A DNA stretch of 55,797 nt from Candidatus Methylobacter oryzae (GCA_945861405.1 CAMAUL010000014.1:1-55797), one strand, 5' to 3'; positions 1-9,970 are shown, counted from the first letter of the stretch. Numbers and translations: made by a program. Notes: generated from the letters alone by a model not told the origin.

Positions 1-375
1 GATCCGTATTGCTTTTTGCGCTTCTTGTTACTCTGTCGAAGATGTTTGTATAACGTACCGCCCTTATGTTTATCTGCCCAGATATGCTGATAAATGCGTT
101 CATGGCTGATTGTGATTTCTAACGTTCCCGAGATTTGCTCAGGACTCCAGTCCAAACGGATTTTTTGTTCAATCTCAACGATGACTTCGGCGGTCATTTT
201 TAGCGCTTTGGCAGCCTGTGTTCGGCGATCGTCGGCTTTTACCTGTGCCTCCTTCGGGAAGTAACCTTTTTTGCCTCAATTGCGTTTTAGCTCCCGGCAC
301 ACCGTTGATCTTGATACCTTCAATAACTCTGCTATCTCTTTCTGGTTTTTTCCCGCTGTAATTAATATGGCGGAT
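1..375 (-). pseudogene. IS30-family transposase remnant, N-terminal part
   Basis: Read on the minus strand from about 375, the frame gives a helix-turn-helix typical of IS30 transposases (AGKNQKEIAELL, then VSRSTVCRELKRN). An in-frame TGA follows at the position where IS30 proteins usually have Arg (RNRG). The same frame then continues with LDWSPEQISGTL and HERIYQHIW, both family signatures, and runs off the window edge. The usual first dozen or so residues before the HTH are replaced by unrelated sequence. The nonsense codon and missing start make this an inactive relic. Family assignment is by motif recognition. Confidence 0.75.
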
Positions 376-396
376 TCAACTCCAAAGTGCAATCCT

Positions 397-501
397 AGTG
401 ACGTAGGGGACGCTGTGCATACCAATTGGCGTAAAGATAATACTCGCACCGAATTCCAGTTCGCTTGGCATAAAGGTACGCATAGCGTACCCTACGTCAC
501 T
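397..501. repeat. Inverted repeat with 27-bp arms
   Basis: Arms at 397-423 and 475-501 are reverse complements at 24 of 27 positions, starting AGTGACGTAGGG and ending CCCTACGTCACT, with a 51-base centre. It abuts the IS30 remnant on the side where the transposase N-terminus is lost. It looks like a small non-coding mobile repeat (MITE or REP type). From 502 to about 637 I see no gene or signal. Confidence 0.7.
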
Positions 502-637
502 GAATTTATTTTCTTCGAAAGAATGTCATCGGCATAGATTTGCTCGAAGATATGCCCAAATTAGCTTAGCCCGAAGCAGGCTTTAGAGTTGCTTTATCGG
601 CTTAAGGGGATGGTGTGACGTTATTGGGATATTACAA

Positions 638-655
638 GGGCGGCTAAAGCCGCCC
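638..655 (-). terminator. Hairpin downstream of dsbC
   Basis: A perfect 7-bp GC-rich stem (GGGCGGC / GCCGCCC) with a 4-base loop lies 20 bases beyond the dsbC stop. On the minus strand it is followed by TTGTAAT rather than a clean U-run. It could be a weak terminator or an RNA 3'-end stabiliser of the housekeeping transcript. Confidence 0.45.
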
Positions 656-675
656 CCACATGAGCAGTAATGAAA

Positions 676-1398
676 TTACTTTTTAGCTTTCTCATCCGCC
701 AACGCTTCAGCCAGCTGTTTTGCAGGCAAATAACCGGGGAAGATATTACCTTTTTCGGTTACCATCATCGGCGTTCCTTTCACTTCAAATTCCTCGGCCA
801 ATTGCATGTGCTCATCAACCGGGTTAGCGCAGGTTTTAGACGGAGGAGTCTCGCCTTTTTTGGCTGCCGTTAAAGCTGCTTTGCGGTCATCAGCACACCA
901 GACCGATATGGCTTTTTGGTATGAATCGGAACCTTTGCCGGCTCTAGGGAAAAACAAATACTGGATGGTAATGCCTTCGGCCATGTACTGGTCGATTTCC
1001 GAATGCAATTTACGGCAATAACCGCAGTCAATATCGGTAAAGATGCTGACCGTATATTTGCTGACTTTAGGCTTGAACACGATCATTTTATCCACGCCGA
1101 TATTCTCAAGAGCCTGTTTGCGGGTACTGCTCAATTTCTCTTCGGTCAAGTCCGTGCGCGCCGCAATATCAACCAAGTGCCCCTGAATCAGATACTTACC
1201 ATCGCCGGATACATAAACGATATTGCCGCCGACCGTAACCTCGAAAAGACCGCTAATTTCCGAGGGCTTAACCGTACCCACTTTTGCCGATGGCATGGAT
1301 TTAGCCAAGGCTTCCCTGATAGCATTTTCATCTGCATGCGCTACGGATAAATTTAGGCCGAATAGTGATAATGCGGCAATCGTAATAATTTTTTTCAT
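676..1398 (-). CDS. dsbC: Thiol:disulfide isomerase DsbC
   Basis: Periplasmic disulfide isomerase that repairs wrongly paired cysteines and is kept reduced by DsbD. The 240-residue product has a signal peptide (about 1-22, cleavage after AHA), an N-terminal dimerisation domain (about 23-85), a linker helix, and a thioredoxin domain with the CGYC active site at 125-128. The cis-Pro loop appears as GTPMMV. A second cysteine pair lies at WCADD and KTCAN. The length matches the family (about 236). It lies 15 bases after rseP on the same strand and is probably the last gene of that transcript. The dsbC-after-rseP order is unusual, since bamA is normally there. Confidence 0.93.
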   Translation of the reverse strand: MKKIITIAALSLFGLNLSVAHADENAIREALAKSMPSAKVGTVKPSEISGLFEVTVGGNIVYVSGDGKYLIQGHLVDIAARTDLTEEKLSSTRKQALENIGVDKMIVFKPKVSKYTVSIFTDIDCGYCRKLHSEIDQYMAEGITIQYLFFPRAGKGSDSYQKAISVWCADDRKAALTAAKKGETPPSKTCANPVDEHMQLAEEFEVKGTPMMVTEKGNIFPGYLPAKQLAEALADEKAKK

Positions 1399-1413
1399 AT
1401 TATTCCTGAGTTA

Positions 1414-2772
1414 TTAAAACAAACGATCAACATCCAAAAACATCGCCAACGCCATCAATGAGACGAGCAATGCAATACCGATTTGTTGAAAGAAGATTTG
1501 TACCCTTTCCGATACCGGACTGCCTTTAATGCCTTCTATCGCAAAAAACAGCAAATGACCGCCATCCAACACCGGTATCGGCAATAAATTCAATACGCCT
1601 AAACTGACGCTAACCAAGGCCAAGTATTTCAAAAAGGGAACCAAGCCCATCGTAGCTGACTGTCCTGCATACTGGGCAATGCTGATGGGGCCGCTTAGGT
1701 TATCTACGGAAGCTTTGCCGATCAGCATCTTACCCATCATTTTTAAGCTGGTCACCGAATAATAATAGGTTGTTTCCAGTGCGGCCGGTATCGCATCCAA
1801 GGGCGACAATGAATATTCAGCACTCACCGACTTGATCAACTCTTCGGGTATATAAACCGATGCGCCGACTTTACCCTCAGTTTGGTCGCCGACTTTTACG
1901 CTTTTCGGGGTAATGGTTACAGGCATCCGTGCGCCGTCGCGCTCGATCACTAGGTTTATTGCAACGTCTGGGTGACTTTTTACCGTAGCCACCCATTGCA
2001 TCCAGTCTTCGATAACCGATCCGTCTGCGCTCACAAGTAGGTCGCCTTGTTTTAAACCGGCTGCAACTGCTGCGCTATCGGGCAGCACTTTTCCTATGAC
2101 GGGTGGCAATTTCGGCGACCAGGGTTTTAAGCCTAAGCGCTGATACAATACGTCAGGATTTTCGGTATCTTTATCGGTAAGCTTAAGCGTCCTGACGGCT
2201 TGCACATCATCAAAGCTTTTTACCGCAACCTTGATGCTCTGCTCTCCATCAAGCGCCGAGGATAGTAAGACGGTCATTGCCTCAGTCCAGGTTGGCGTTA
2301 CCTTGTCGTCAACTGAAACGATCTGATCGCCTTCAACAAAGCCTGCCGCAGCGGCCAACGTGCCCTGCTCCACCGCGCCGAGTATCGGCTTTATACCGGT
2401 CTCGCCGATCACCAGTACGCTCCAGAACAACGCAACGGCCAGCACCAGATTAAACACGGGGCCTGCGGCGACTATGGCAGTTCTGGCTAATACCGATTGG
2501 CGGTTAAAGGCATACGGCAAGTCTGCCTCAGCAACCTCGCCTTCCCGCTCATCGACCATCTTGACATAGCCGCCCAGCGGAATGGCTGATAACACATACT
2601 CTGTCGAATCAGGATTTTTCTGATACGCGCATAAAACCTTGCCGAAACCAATCGAAAACCGGAGCACTTTTACTCCGGCTTTGCGTGCGACCCAGAAATG
2701 TCCAAATTCATGAATTGAAACCAGGACACTGATCGCAACTATGAAATAAAACAGCGTATGCAGCATTTCCAT
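1414..2772 (-). CDS. rseP: Site-2 intramembrane metalloprotease RseP
   Basis: Inner-membrane zinc protease that makes the second cut in anti-sigma-E factor RseA and also clears signal-peptide remnants. The zinc motif HEFGH is at residues 21-25 in the first membrane helix. The third-ligand motif NLLPIPVLDGG lies near residue 400, and two tandem PDZ domains fill about 125-290. The length of 452 residues is normal (E. coli 450). Met3 is an alternative start. The gene begins 4 bases after the dxr stop, so the two are almost certainly co-transcribed. Confidence 0.96.
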   Translation of the reverse strand: MEMLHTLFYFIVAISVLVSIHEFGHFWVARKAGVKVLRFSIGFGKVLCAYQKNPDSTEYVLSAIPLGGYVKMVDEREGEVAEADLPYAFNRQSVLARTAIVAAGPVFNLVLAVALFWSVLVIGETGIKPILGAVEQGTLAAAAGFVEGDQIVSVDDKVTPTWTEAMTVLLSSALDGEQSIKVAVKSFDDVQAVRTLKLTDKDTENPDVLYQRLGLKPWSPKLPPVIGKVLPDSAAVAAGLKQGDLLVSADGSVIEDWMQWVATVKSHPDVAINLVIERDGARMPVTITPKSVKVGDQTEGKVGASVYIPEELIKSVSAEYSLSPLDAIPAALETTYYYSVTSLKMMGKMLIGKASVDNLSGPISIAQYAGQSATMGLVPFLKYLALVSVSLGVLNLLPIPVLDGGHLLFFAIEGIKGSPVSERVQIFFQQIGIALLVSLMALAMFLDVDRLF

Positions 2773-2776
2773 CAGT

Positions 2777-3958
2777 TTAAGTTAGCTCTCCAATAATCTG
2801 AGTGGACACCAGCCTAGCCTGCTGATCCGCATCTAAAATAATTTCCAGCGTATCGGCCGGTTTAGCCACGAATTTTTTCATACAGCTCTCGATAATAAGC
2901 GGAATATCGGTAAACCGAACCTGTTCGTTTAAAAAAGCCTCGACGGCAATTTCATTGGCCGCATTTAAAATAGTCGGCATGGTGCCGCCTGTAGCAATGG
3001 CTTCATAGGCCAGACGCAAACAAGGAAACCGTTCCAAGCTTGGCTCCTGGAAATCCATGCGCCCAACATCAAAAATATTCAATGGTTCAACGCCCGAATC
3101 AAACCGCTCCGGCCAAGCCATTGAATAGGCAATCGGTATGCGCATATCGGGATTGCCCATTTGCGCCAGCACCGTTCCATCCACATAATCCACCATCGAA
3201 TGGATAACGCTTTGCGGATGAATAACCACTTGAATTTGATCTGGGGTCATATCGAACAAAATACAAGCCTCGATCATCTCCAGGCCTTTATTCATCATCG
3301 TTGCCGAATCGACGGAAATCTTCCGGCCCATATCCCATTTAGGGTGAGCCACTGCTTGCTCCGGCGTGACACTATGCAATTGGTCTACAGGCGTTTCCCG
3401 AAAGGGGCCGCCCGATGCGGTCAACAAGATCCGTCTGGCTTGTTTCGCCTGCATCCCGGTTTTGTAACCGGCAGGCATGCATTGGAATATCGCATTATGC
3501 TCGCTGTCTATCGGCAGCAATTGCGCGCCTGAATCGGTGACGGCTTGCATAAAAATCGAACCCGACATGACCAGGGCTTCTTTGTTGGCCAACAAGATAG
3601 TTTTACCTGCCTTGGCCGCCGCCAGACTCGGCAATAAGCCTGCCGCACCGACAATCGCCGCCATCACCGAATCGACGTTATCCAGCGTTGCAACATGCTC
3701 CAGCGCCTTAGCGCCGGACATGACTTTTATATCGGCTACCGGCGAGCTTTTAAGTTTTTCTGCAAAAACTTGCGCCTTCTGTTCATCCACTACGACGACG
3801 ACTTCCGGATGATGTTCCAGGCATTGTTCGTAAAGGGCGTCGATATTGGTATTGGCCGTTAACGCGATGACTTTATACAGACTGGAATGTCTGGCCACCA
3901 CATCTAAAGTGCTGACACCTATCGAGCCTGTGGCTCCGAGTATGCAGATGCCTTTCAT
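2777..3958 (-). CDS. dxr: 1-deoxy-D-xylulose 5-phosphate reductoisomerase
   Basis: Catalyses the NADPH-dependent second step of the non-mevalonate isoprenoid pathway, giving 2-C-methyl-D-erythritol 4-phosphate. The 393-residue protein has the N-terminal nucleotide motif GATGSIG (8-14), the NKEALV segment, [12 protein letters not shown] with metal and substrate residues, the flexible loop HPKWDMG, and [10 protein letters not shown]. Its start overlaps the cdsA stop by 4 bases (ATGA), suggesting translational coupling. It shares the window with uppS and ispA, two other isoprenoid genes. Confidence 0.96.
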   Translation of the reverse strand: MKGICILGATGSIGVSTLDVVARHSSLYKVIALTANTNIDALYEQCLEHHPEVVVVVDEQKAQVFAEKLKSSPVADIKVMSGAKALEHVATLDNVDSVMAAIVGAAGLLPSLAAAKAGKTILLANKEALVMSGSIFMQAVTDSGAQLLPIDSEHNAIFQCMPAGYKTGMQAKQARRILLTASGGPFRETPVDQLHSVTPEQAVAHPKWDMGRKISVDSATMMNKGLEMIEACILFDMTPDQIQVVIHPQSVIHSMVDYVDGTVLAQMGNPDMRIPIAYSMAWPERFDSGVEPLNIFDVGRMDFQEPSLERFPCLRLAYEAIATGGTMPTILNAANEIAVEAFLNEQVRFTDIPLIIESCMKKFVAKPADTLEIILDADQQARLVSTQIIGELT

Positions 3959-4896
3959 GGGTGAATTAAATAAATGCCGGCGTAGAAAAATGGGATGGCC
4001 GCAATCAGGCTGTCAATCCTATCCAGAATACCGCCGTGACCGGGCAGCAATGACCCTGTGTCCTTGACGCCGCGCTGGCGTTTAACCACGCTAAAAAACA
4101 AGTCGCCGTAAATTGAAATCAATACGGTAAGTACGGAGAGCATGAAAAAATCCGAGGCAATCATTAAGGGGAAACCGTAAATCAAACTTAAAACAACGGC
4201 GCAAACGCCTCCGGCTATTAAAGCGCCGTACATGCCTTGAACTGTCTTGCCAGGGCTGATATCGGGAGCCAATTTGGTTTTACCGAATTTCTTTCCGGTA
4301 AAATAAGCGGCAATATCGGCAGCCCAAACTAAGACCAGAAAATAGAGGGTCAACTCCACAGGATAAAAAGTTCTTAATCGCGTTAAAAACATCCAGGTGG
4401 ACAATAAAACAAACCAACCGATTAATGCTTTATAGCGAAGTCTCATTTCCAATTTTAAAACAGCCGCAGGGGTGTTTCTGATTAATATCATGGTCAATAT
4501 CCAAAACACCACCGGAGGTATAACAAACCACTCCAACATCCCCGAATAAACCCTGATATCGGGTACATCGACCGTTTCCAAATAAGAGCTGATAGAGGTT
4601 AAATCCGCTTCTTTGGTGATGGAAATTAAACGTTGCACACTTAACTCAAGCACTTGCGCTAATATTTCAAGAAATTGCGTCCAAAAATGCAACCATAGCA
4701 TCGGCAGAATCAAAGCCAATAAAAACAATCCGCGTTTAACCGGCGAATTAATGCCGACCAGATTAGTCCACTCCCATGCCGCTAAAAGCGTGATTAAGCC
4801 TATAAGCAATGAAAAATATTCCGTAGGCAGCTGAAAAACAGCCAGCACAACCAGGGGAACCAGAATTAATGCAGTAATAATTCGCTGTAGTAACAT
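3955..4896 (-). CDS. cdsA: Phosphatidate cytidylyltransferase (CDP-diglyceride synthase)
   Basis: Makes CDP-diacylglycerol from phosphatidic acid and CTP, the entry to all membrane phospholipids, and so feeds the PgsA encoded at 47920-48483. The 313-residue polytopic protein carries the CdsA signature near its C-terminus ([20 protein letters not shown]) and an Asp in the WAADIAAY segment. It is slightly longer than E. coli CdsA (285). The extra residues fall in a hydrophilic stretch around 85-125. It lies between uppS and dxr as in other gammaproteobacteria. Confidence 0.93.
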   Translation of the reverse strand: MLLQRIITALILVPLVVLAVFQLPTEYFSLLIGLITLLAAWEWTNLVGINSPVKRGLFLLALILPMLWLHFWTQFLEILAQVLELSVQRLISITKEADLTSISSYLETVDVPDIRVYSGMLEWFVIPPVVFWILTMILIRNTPAAVLKLEMRLRYKALIGWFVLLSTWMFLTRLRTFYPVELTLYFLVLVWAADIAAYFTGKKFGKTKLAPDISPGKTVQGMYGALIAGGVCAVVLSLIYGFPLMIASDFFMLSVLTVLISIYGDLFFSVVKRQRGVKDTGSLLPGHGGILDRIDSLIAAIPFFYAGIYLIHP

Positions 4897-4957
4897 GTTG
4901 ATTATTATGATGGTGAGGTTGGAAGTAAGTGTTAGTTTTTAGTAAAAAACCAGCCGG

Positions 4958-5746
4958 TTATTTTAAGGTAACGGATTTAGCCAACAGTTGATCTCCGGTA
5001 TAACCAAAGCGCCTTTGTCGGCCTTTAAAGCTGTTAATAGCCTCTTGTAGTGAACTCTGATCGAAATCAGGCCATAGCGTTGGAGTAAAGTACTGTTCTG
5101 CATAGGCCAATTGCCATAACAAAAAATTACTGACACGTTGTTCGCCGCCGGTTCTGATAAACAAGTCGGGTTCGGGCAGGTCTGCGGTTGATAAATGCTG
5201 ATTGACCAGCTGTTCGCTGATGTCCTGATTTTTCAATTCGCCAGCCGCTATTTTTTCCGTTATTTTACGAAACGCCTGACACAGATCCCAGCGCCCCCCA
5301 TAATTTGCCGCAATGACCAGCGTTAAGGCGGTATTGTCTTTGGTTTGCGCCTCTCCTTCGGCCATTTTAGTCTGTAACTTATCAGAGAATGCGGTTCGGT
5401 CACCAATAAATCGCAAGCGAATATTATTGCGGTCAAGCTTGTCGATTTCTCTTTGCAGCGTCGCCATAAACAGTCCCATCAACAGCGACACTTCTTCTTC
5501 GGGGCGTCGCCAGTTTTCACTGCTGAACGCGAACAAGGTCAAGACCTCAACCTCTTGTTTGGCGCAGTACTCGACAATTTTCCGAACCGCTTTAACCCCG
5601 GCCTGATGACCGATAGCACGTGGCATAAAGCGTTTCTGCGCCCAACGGCCGTTACCATCCATGATAATAGCGATATGACGCGGATCGGTATTGAAACCCA
5701 AGAGCGCGCTTGCTGATTCTAGACTGTTCCCGTCATCCGTAGCCAT
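4958..5746 (-). CDS. uppS: Undecaprenyl diphosphate synthase (cis-prenyltransferase)
   Basis: Condenses isopentenyl diphosphate onto farnesyl diphosphate to make the C55 lipid carrier for peptidoglycan and O-antigen. The catalytic DGNGRW motif has its Asp at residue 30. The C-terminal motif RTGGEQRVSNFLLWQ is present; many homologues have RTSGE here. At 262 residues it is near family length (253). It lies 14 bases after frr. The farnesyl donor would come from IspA, encoded at 54164-55060. Confidence 0.95.
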   Translation of the reverse strand: MATDDGNSLESASALLGFNTDPRHIAIIMDGNGRWAQKRFMPRAIGHQAGVKAVRKIVEYCAKQEVEVLTLFAFSSENWRRPEEEVSLLMGLFMATLQREIDKLDRNNIRLRFIGDRTAFSDKLQTKMAEGEAQTKDNTALTLVIAANYGGRWDLCQAFRKITEKIAAGELKNQDISEQLVNQHLSTADLPEPDLFIRTGGEQRVSNFLLWQLAYAEQYFTPTLWPDFDQSSLQEAINSFKGRQRRFGYTGDQLLAKSVTLK

Positions 5747-5760
5747 AGTTTAAATTCCAA

Positions 5761-6318
5761 TTACATTGACAGTAAATCGGCTTCTTTTGCTTCCAGCAAT
5801 TTCTCAACGTCTTTAACATACTGATCGGTCAATTTTTGAATTTTTTCTTCAGCTGCATGCGCATCATCTTCGGAAATCAATTTTTCCTTTAAGGCTTCTT
5901 TGATGGCTGAATTTGCATCACGACGAATATTCCTGATCGCAACACGACCATTCTCCGCTTCATTCTTGACGACTTTAACCAAGCTGCGACGACGCTCTTC
6001 AGTCAATGGCGGCAACGGAATACGAATCACCATGCCGTTGGTAGCCGGATTCAAGCCCAGATCCGATTTCATAATGGCTTTTTCTATCGCCTGTACCATG
6101 CCTTTTTCCCAAGGGGTAATCGTCAAGGTACGTGCGTCTTCAACGGCGATATTGGCGACCTGGGATAACGCAGAATCGGTGCCGTAATATGAAACGGTAA
6201 TTTGATCCAACAAGCTGGGATGAGCCCTGCCCGTTCTTATTTTTGAGAATTCATGCTTCAAGGCGTCAATACTTTTACCCATGCGGGTTGAAGCGTCCTG
6301 TTGAATATCACTAATCAT
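5761..6318 (-). CDS. frr: Ribosome recycling factor
   Basis: Splits post-termination ribosomes together with EF-G. At 185 residues it has exactly the family length. Recognisable segments are the N-terminal helix with [13 protein letters not shown], the central [11 protein letters not shown], and the C-terminal helix ending [13 protein letters not shown]. Its start lies inside the pyrH 3' end (8-base overlap), so frr is translated from the pyrH message. This order is conserved across gammaproteobacteria. Confidence 0.97.
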   Translation of the reverse strand: MISDIQQDASTRMGKSIDALKHEFSKIRTGRAHPSLLDQITVSYYGTDSALSQVANIAVEDARTLTITPWEKGMVQAIEKAIMKSDLGLNPATNGMVIRIPLPPLTEERRRSLVKVVKNEAENGRVAIRNIRRDANSAIKEALKEKLISEDDAHAAEEKIQKLTDQYVKDVEKLLEAKEADLLSM

Positions 6319-7042
6319 TTTCTGTTCCTCGTTGAATAAGGGAGCCTATTTCTTCACCCATCATCAGTCTCATTACTGCACCTTTCTCAAAAATATTCAT
6401 CACCCGCATCGGCACATTGTTATCCCTGCATAACACCAGCGCGGTCGTATCCATGACATTAAGACGCTGATCGAGTGCTTCATCATAAGTTAACCGAGGA
6501 TAAAATTTGGCGTCCTTTACTTTTTCAGGATCCGCCGAATAAACACCTTTGACCTTAGTTGCCTTAATCATTAACTGGGCATTGATTTCAATGGCTCTGA
6601 GACTGGCCGCCGAATCGGTAGTGAAAAAAGGGTTTCCGGTTCCCGCCGCGAAAATCACGACCCGGCCTTTTTCCAAGTGTCTGACGGCCCGGCGACGAAT
6701 ATAATCTTCGCAGACCTGATTGATTTTCAGTGCGGACATCACTCTGACCTGCTGCCCGCAAGCTTCCAGCGCATCCTGCATAGCCAAGGCGTTGATGACC
6801 GTAGCCAGCATACCCATCTGGTCGCTGGTTACTCTATCCAAGCCTTCTGAGGCTTTTTCGGCTCCACGCAATATGTTTCCGCCGCCAATAACCAAACCAA
6901 CCTGAATACCGACATCGCACAACTCTTTAATTTCAGTGGCAAGTCGCTTAACAATATCAGCATCAATACTACCACCTGCCTCACTCATTAAAGCTTCACC
7001 GCTTAACTTAAGTAAAATTCTCTGGCAAATTGGTTTGGTCAT
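6311..7042 (-). CDS. pyrH: UMP kinase
   Basis: Phosphorylates UMP to UDP in pyrimidine nucleotide synthesis. The 243-residue protein begins with the amino-acid-kinase loop LKLSGEALM (about 11-19), followed by [25 protein letters not shown] and the C-terminal [11 protein letters not shown] segment, all typical of bacterial PyrH hexamers. It lies 99 bases downstream of tsf across a perfect 22-bp inverted repeat, so expression may be partly uncoupled from rpsB-tsf. Confidence 0.97.
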   Translation of the reverse strand: MTKPICQRILLKLSGEALMSEAGGSIDADIVKRLATEIKELCDVGIQVGLVIGGGNILRGAEKASEGLDRVTSDQMGMLATVINALAMQDALEACGQQVRVMSALKINQVCEDYIRRRAVRHLEKGRVVIFAAGTGNPFFTTDSAASLRAIEINAQLMIKATKVKGVYSADPEKVKDAKFYPRLTYDEALDQRLNVMDTTALVLCRDNNVPMRVMNIFEKGAVMRLMMGEEIGSLIQRGTEND

Positions 7043-7071
7043 ATTAATTATCGGGGGCTAGTATTTATTAT

Positions 7072-7128
7072 TGTGGGCGCGAATTTATTCGCGTCTATAG
7101 AGGCAGCGCGAATAAATTCGCGCCCACA
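7072..7128. repeat. Perfect 22-bp inverted repeat between tsf and pyrH
   Basis: Arms 7072-7093 and 7107-7128 (core GCGCGAATTTATTCGCG) are exact reverse complements around a 13-base loop. Each arm is itself nearly palindromic. It starts 13 bases beyond the tsf stop. No U-run follows on the minus strand, so a REP-type repeat or mRNA stabiliser is more likely than a classic terminator. Confidence 0.8.
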
Positions 7129-7141
7129 GCCGAGGAGTGGG

Positions 7142-8029
7142 TTAACTGCCTCTAACTTGTGCCATAACCTCTTCGGCAAAGTTTTCTTCTTTCTTCTCAA
7201 TACCCTCGCCCACTTCCAAACGGGCAAAACGTATAACGCTATTACCTTTAGAAGCAAGCAATTTGGCGACAGTAACCTTATCGTCCTTAATAAAAGGCTG
7301 ACCCAACAGGGTTATTTCTGCCAGAAATTTACTAATACGGCCTACTACCATTTTTTCAATAATGTCAGCTGGCTTTCCGCTTTCTGCTGCTTGAGCTGAG
7401 AAAATTTCTTTTTCTTTCTCAATCAATTCTGCTGGCACTTGTTCGTCAGAGACACACGTCGGCTTGCTTGCAGCGATATGCATGGCGATGTCTTTACCTA
7501 ATTGCTCGTCCGCCTTAGCCAGTTCAACGATCACGCCGATTTTTTTGCCATGCAGATAGCAGGCTGTACCACCGGTAGCAGCATGGTATTTTTGAAAGCG
7601 TCTGACCGTAATGTTTTCGCCCAACTTGGCGATCAGACCGCGACGAACTTCGTCCACAATCGTACCGTCAGCCAATTTCATTGCCAACAACTGTTCATCT
7701 GTTTCAATATCGGAATTCAACAAAGCTGCCGTAACATTATTGACAAAATTGACGAAGTCATCCGCCTTGGCGACGAAGTCAGTCTCGCAATTAACATCGG
7801 CAATCGCCACAGTTTTTCCATCATCACTGACTTTAGCGCCGATGATACCTTCAGCAGCAATACGATCGGATTTTTTATCGGCTTTGGCTAGACCGGATTT
7901 GCGCATGTTTTCAATGGCCAATTCCATGTCGCCATTGGCTTCAACCAATGCTTTTTTGCACTCCATCATGCCGGATGCGGTTCTTTCACGCAGTTCCTTA
8001 ACCATCGCTGCACTTATATTAATACTCAT
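7142..8029 (-). CDS. tsf: Translation elongation factor Ts
   Basis: Nucleotide exchange factor that recycles EF-Tu. I place the start at the ATG at 8029 ([17 protein letters not shown]), which follows a GAGGAAAG ribosome-binding site. A more upstream in-frame ATG would add nine residues not seen in the family. The 295-residue protein has the N-terminal UBA-like domain with [10 protein letters not shown], the signature [12 protein letters not shown], and the core and coiled-coil regions. It follows rpsB with a hairpin terminator or attenuator between them. Confidence 0.96.
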   Translation of the reverse strand: MSINISAAMVKELRERTASGMMECKKALVEANGDMELAIENMRKSGLAKADKKSDRIAAEGIIGAKVSDDGKTVAIADVNCETDFVAKADDFVNFVNNVTAALLNSDIETDEQLLAMKLADGTIVDEVRRGLIAKLGENITVRRFQKYHAATGGTACYLHGKKIGVIVELAKADEQLGKDIAMHIAASKPTCVSDEQVPAELIEKEKEIFSAQAAESGKPADIIEKMVVGRISKFLAEITLLGQPFIKDDKVTVAKLLASKGNSVIRFARLEVGEGIEKKEENFAEEVMAQVRGS

Positions 8030-8061
8030 TCTTTGTCTTTCCTCATTATTCATCACTGTAA

Positions 8062-8087
8062 AAACGCCCCCGTAAGGAGGCGTTTTT
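8062..8087 (-). terminator. Attenuator-like hairpin between rpsB and tsf
   Basis: On the minus strand AACGCCTCC pairs with GGGGGCGTT (one G-U wobble) around a short loop, followed by a T-run. It lies in the 109-base rpsB-tsf spacer. It could act as a partial terminator that lowers tsf relative to rpsB. The stem is A/T-flanked on both sides and could work in either direction. Confidence 0.65.
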
Positions 8088-8138
8088 TATGCCTAACTTT
8101 AAGCGCTCAAAGAACGCCTGTAAAAATAAGACCGTACC

Positions 8139-8879
8139 TTACTCTGCCGCTGCTTCTTCAACAAAATCATCTGCTTTTGCCGACAGTCCTAAACCCGCTG
8201 ATTTTGCTTCCATGACCGCCGCAGAAACGCTTTCGCAATAGAGTTTAACTGCGCGGATCGAATCATCGTTACCGGGAATAATGTAATCGATTTGTTCCGG
8301 CGAATTGTTGGAATCGACAATGCCGACAACTGGAATACCTAATTTCTTGGCTTCACTGATCGCATTTTTTTCATAACCGACATCCAGAATGAAAATCACA
8401 TCTGGAACGCCTTTCATGTCTTTAATTCCGCCCAGACTGCGCTCAAGCTTTTCCAGTTCGCGCTCCATGCCTAACGCTTCTTTCTTGGCGAAACGTTGGT
8501 GCAGCGTACCGTCAGCTTTCATCGCTTCCAATTCTTTAAGGCGATTGATGGACTTCTTGATGGTTTTGAAATTTGTCAGCATGCCGCCTAACCAACGATG
8601 GTTGACATAAGGCATGCCGCAACGTGCGGCTTCTTCAGCAACCACTTTACGTGCTGCTTTCTTTGTACCAACAAACAGGACGGTGCCTTTGTTTGCTGTC
8701 ATCTGACCCAGATAATTCATTGCGTCATTAAACATTGGAAGCGTTTTTTCCAAATCGATAATATGGATTTTGTTACGAGCGCCGAACAGGTAGTTAGCCA
8801 TTTTCGGGTTCCAATAACGAGTTTGATGCCCAAAATGGACACCCGCTTCAAGCATTTGACGCATAGATACTGCTGACAT
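8139..8879 (-). CDS. rpsB: 30S ribosomal protein S2
   Basis: Small-subunit protein needed for S1 docking. The 246-residue sequence shows family segments [18 protein letters not shown] (about 10-27), [28 protein letters not shown] and [21 protein letters not shown]. The start follows a good ribosome-binding site (AGGAGA, 5 bases from ATG). It is the first gene of the minus-strand block. A promoter and structured leader lie upstream, and the block is divergent from map. Confidence 0.98.
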   Translation of the reverse strand: MSAVSMRQMLEAGVHFGHQTRYWNPKMANYLFGARNKIHIIDLEKTLPMFNDAMNYLGQMTANKGTVLFVGTKKAARKVVAEEAARCGMPYVNHRWLGGMLTNFKTIKKSINRLKELEAMKADGTLHQRFAKKEALGMERELEKLERSLGGIKDMKGVPDVIFILDVGYEKNAISEAKKLGIPVVGIVDSNNSPEQIDYIIPGNDDSIRAVKLYCESVSAAVMEAKSAGLGLSAKADDFVEEAAAE

Positions 8880-9062
8880 GTATTCTCCTAAGATTAAATA
8901 TTCGGAACCTATGTTCCGAGGTTGGGTTACGCCTCCACCTATCCCGCTTGGAAACCAGCTATAATCTTATTTAAGCCAGCACCCTTCCAAACGTGACGAT
9001 AGGCGTGAGTATTAGTTCGAAAACGAACTTCCCTTTATACCATATTTACTTTTTCACAACAA
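8880..9062 (-). promoter_or_regulatory. rpsB promoter and structured 5' leader
   Basis: On the minus strand TTGTTG (9057-9062) and TATAAA (9034-9039) are separated by exactly 17 bases. The predicted leader is about 150 nt. It contains two hairpins, AGTTCG/CGAACT and TCGGAAC/GTTCCGA, the second just upstream of the ribosome-binding site. Autoregulation of rpsB by S2 through its leader is known in E. coli and fits this layout, but I could not test the fold. Confidence 0.5.
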
Positions 9063-9169
9063 GCCGAACTCTGTTAAAATGACCGCATTACATAGACGCA
9101 AGTCGAAAGACGCAAAGTTAAAAATCTGTCGCTTGCGCCCTTAGCTATTAGCCTTACACCTGATTTTTC

Positions 9170-9970
9170 ATGAGCATAATTATTAAAACCGAAACTGAAA
9201 TCGAAAAAATGCGTATTGCCGGAAAGCTGGCCGCCGAAGTTTTGGAAATGATCGCCCCTTACGTTGTCCCCGGCGTTACCACCGACGAACTGAATCAGAT
9301 TTGCCACGACTATATTGTCGATGTGCAACAAGCCATACCTGCGCCACTCAATTACCGCAGCTTTCCTAAATCAATCTGCACGTCAGTCAACCAGCAGATC
9401 TGCCACGGTATTCCCGGCGAGAAAAAACTCAAATCCGGCGACATCGTCAATATCGACATTACCGTCATTAAAGACGAGTACCACGGCGATACCAGCAAAA
9501 TGTTTTGTGTCGGCGAAGTCAGTCAACATGCAAAACGCTTAGTCAAAATCACCCAGGAAGCCATGTTTTTAGGCATCCAACAAGTCAAGCCTGGAGCCAC
9601 ACTGGGCGATGTCGGCCATGCCATACAAAAACATGCAGAATCCAATCGCTACTCCGTGGTCAGGGAATTTTGCGGGCATGGTATCGGCAAAAGCTTCCAC
9701 GAAGAGCCGCAAGTGCTGCATTACGGTAAAGCCGGTGACGGCGAAGTCCTTGAAGCGGGCATGATATTAACCATCGAGCCGATGATCAATCTCGGCAAAC
9801 GCCATATGAAAGTGCTGTCCGACGGCTGGACAGCGGTCACCAAAGATCGCAGTCTATCCGCGCAATGGGAGCACACTATCCTGGTCACCCAAAGCGGCTA
9901 TGAAATCCTGACCTTACGCCAAGAAGAAAAGCTTCCGCTCCTGCTCGCGCCCCTTACCAACATCCTGTAG
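9170..9970 (+). CDS. map: Methionine aminopeptidase, type I
   Basis: Removes the initiator Met from nascent proteins. The 266-residue protein keeps the five metal ligands and the substrate His: H79 (CHGIP), D96 and D107 (NIDITVIKDEYHGD), the His of FCGHGIG, Glu of TIEPM and Glu of QWEHT. Length is typical (264). It is divergent from rpsB and lies 5 bases upstream of glnD, the same neighbourhood as in E. coli. Confidence 0.97.
   Translation: MSIIIKTETEIEKMRIAGKLAAEVLEMIAPYVVPGVTTDELNQICHDYIVDVQQAIPAPLNYRSFPKSICTSVNQQICHGIPGEKKLKSGDIVNIDITVIKDEYHGDTSKMFCVGEVSQHAKRLVKITQEAMFLGIQQVKPGATLGDVGHAIQKHAESNRYSVVREFCGHGIGKSFHEEPQVLHYGKAGDGEVLEAGMILTIEPMINLGKRHMKVLSDGWTAVTKDRSLSAQWEHTILVTQSGYEILTLRQEEKLPLLLAPLTNIL

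Noticed and set aside
271-537. An 88-codon plus-strand frame at the left edge
   Set aside because: It runs antisense through the IS30 relic and the inverted repeat and has no family resemblance.
7048-7257. A 69-codon minus frame over the tsf end and the palindrome
   Set aside because: It overlaps tsf in another frame and is partly made of the repeat sequence.
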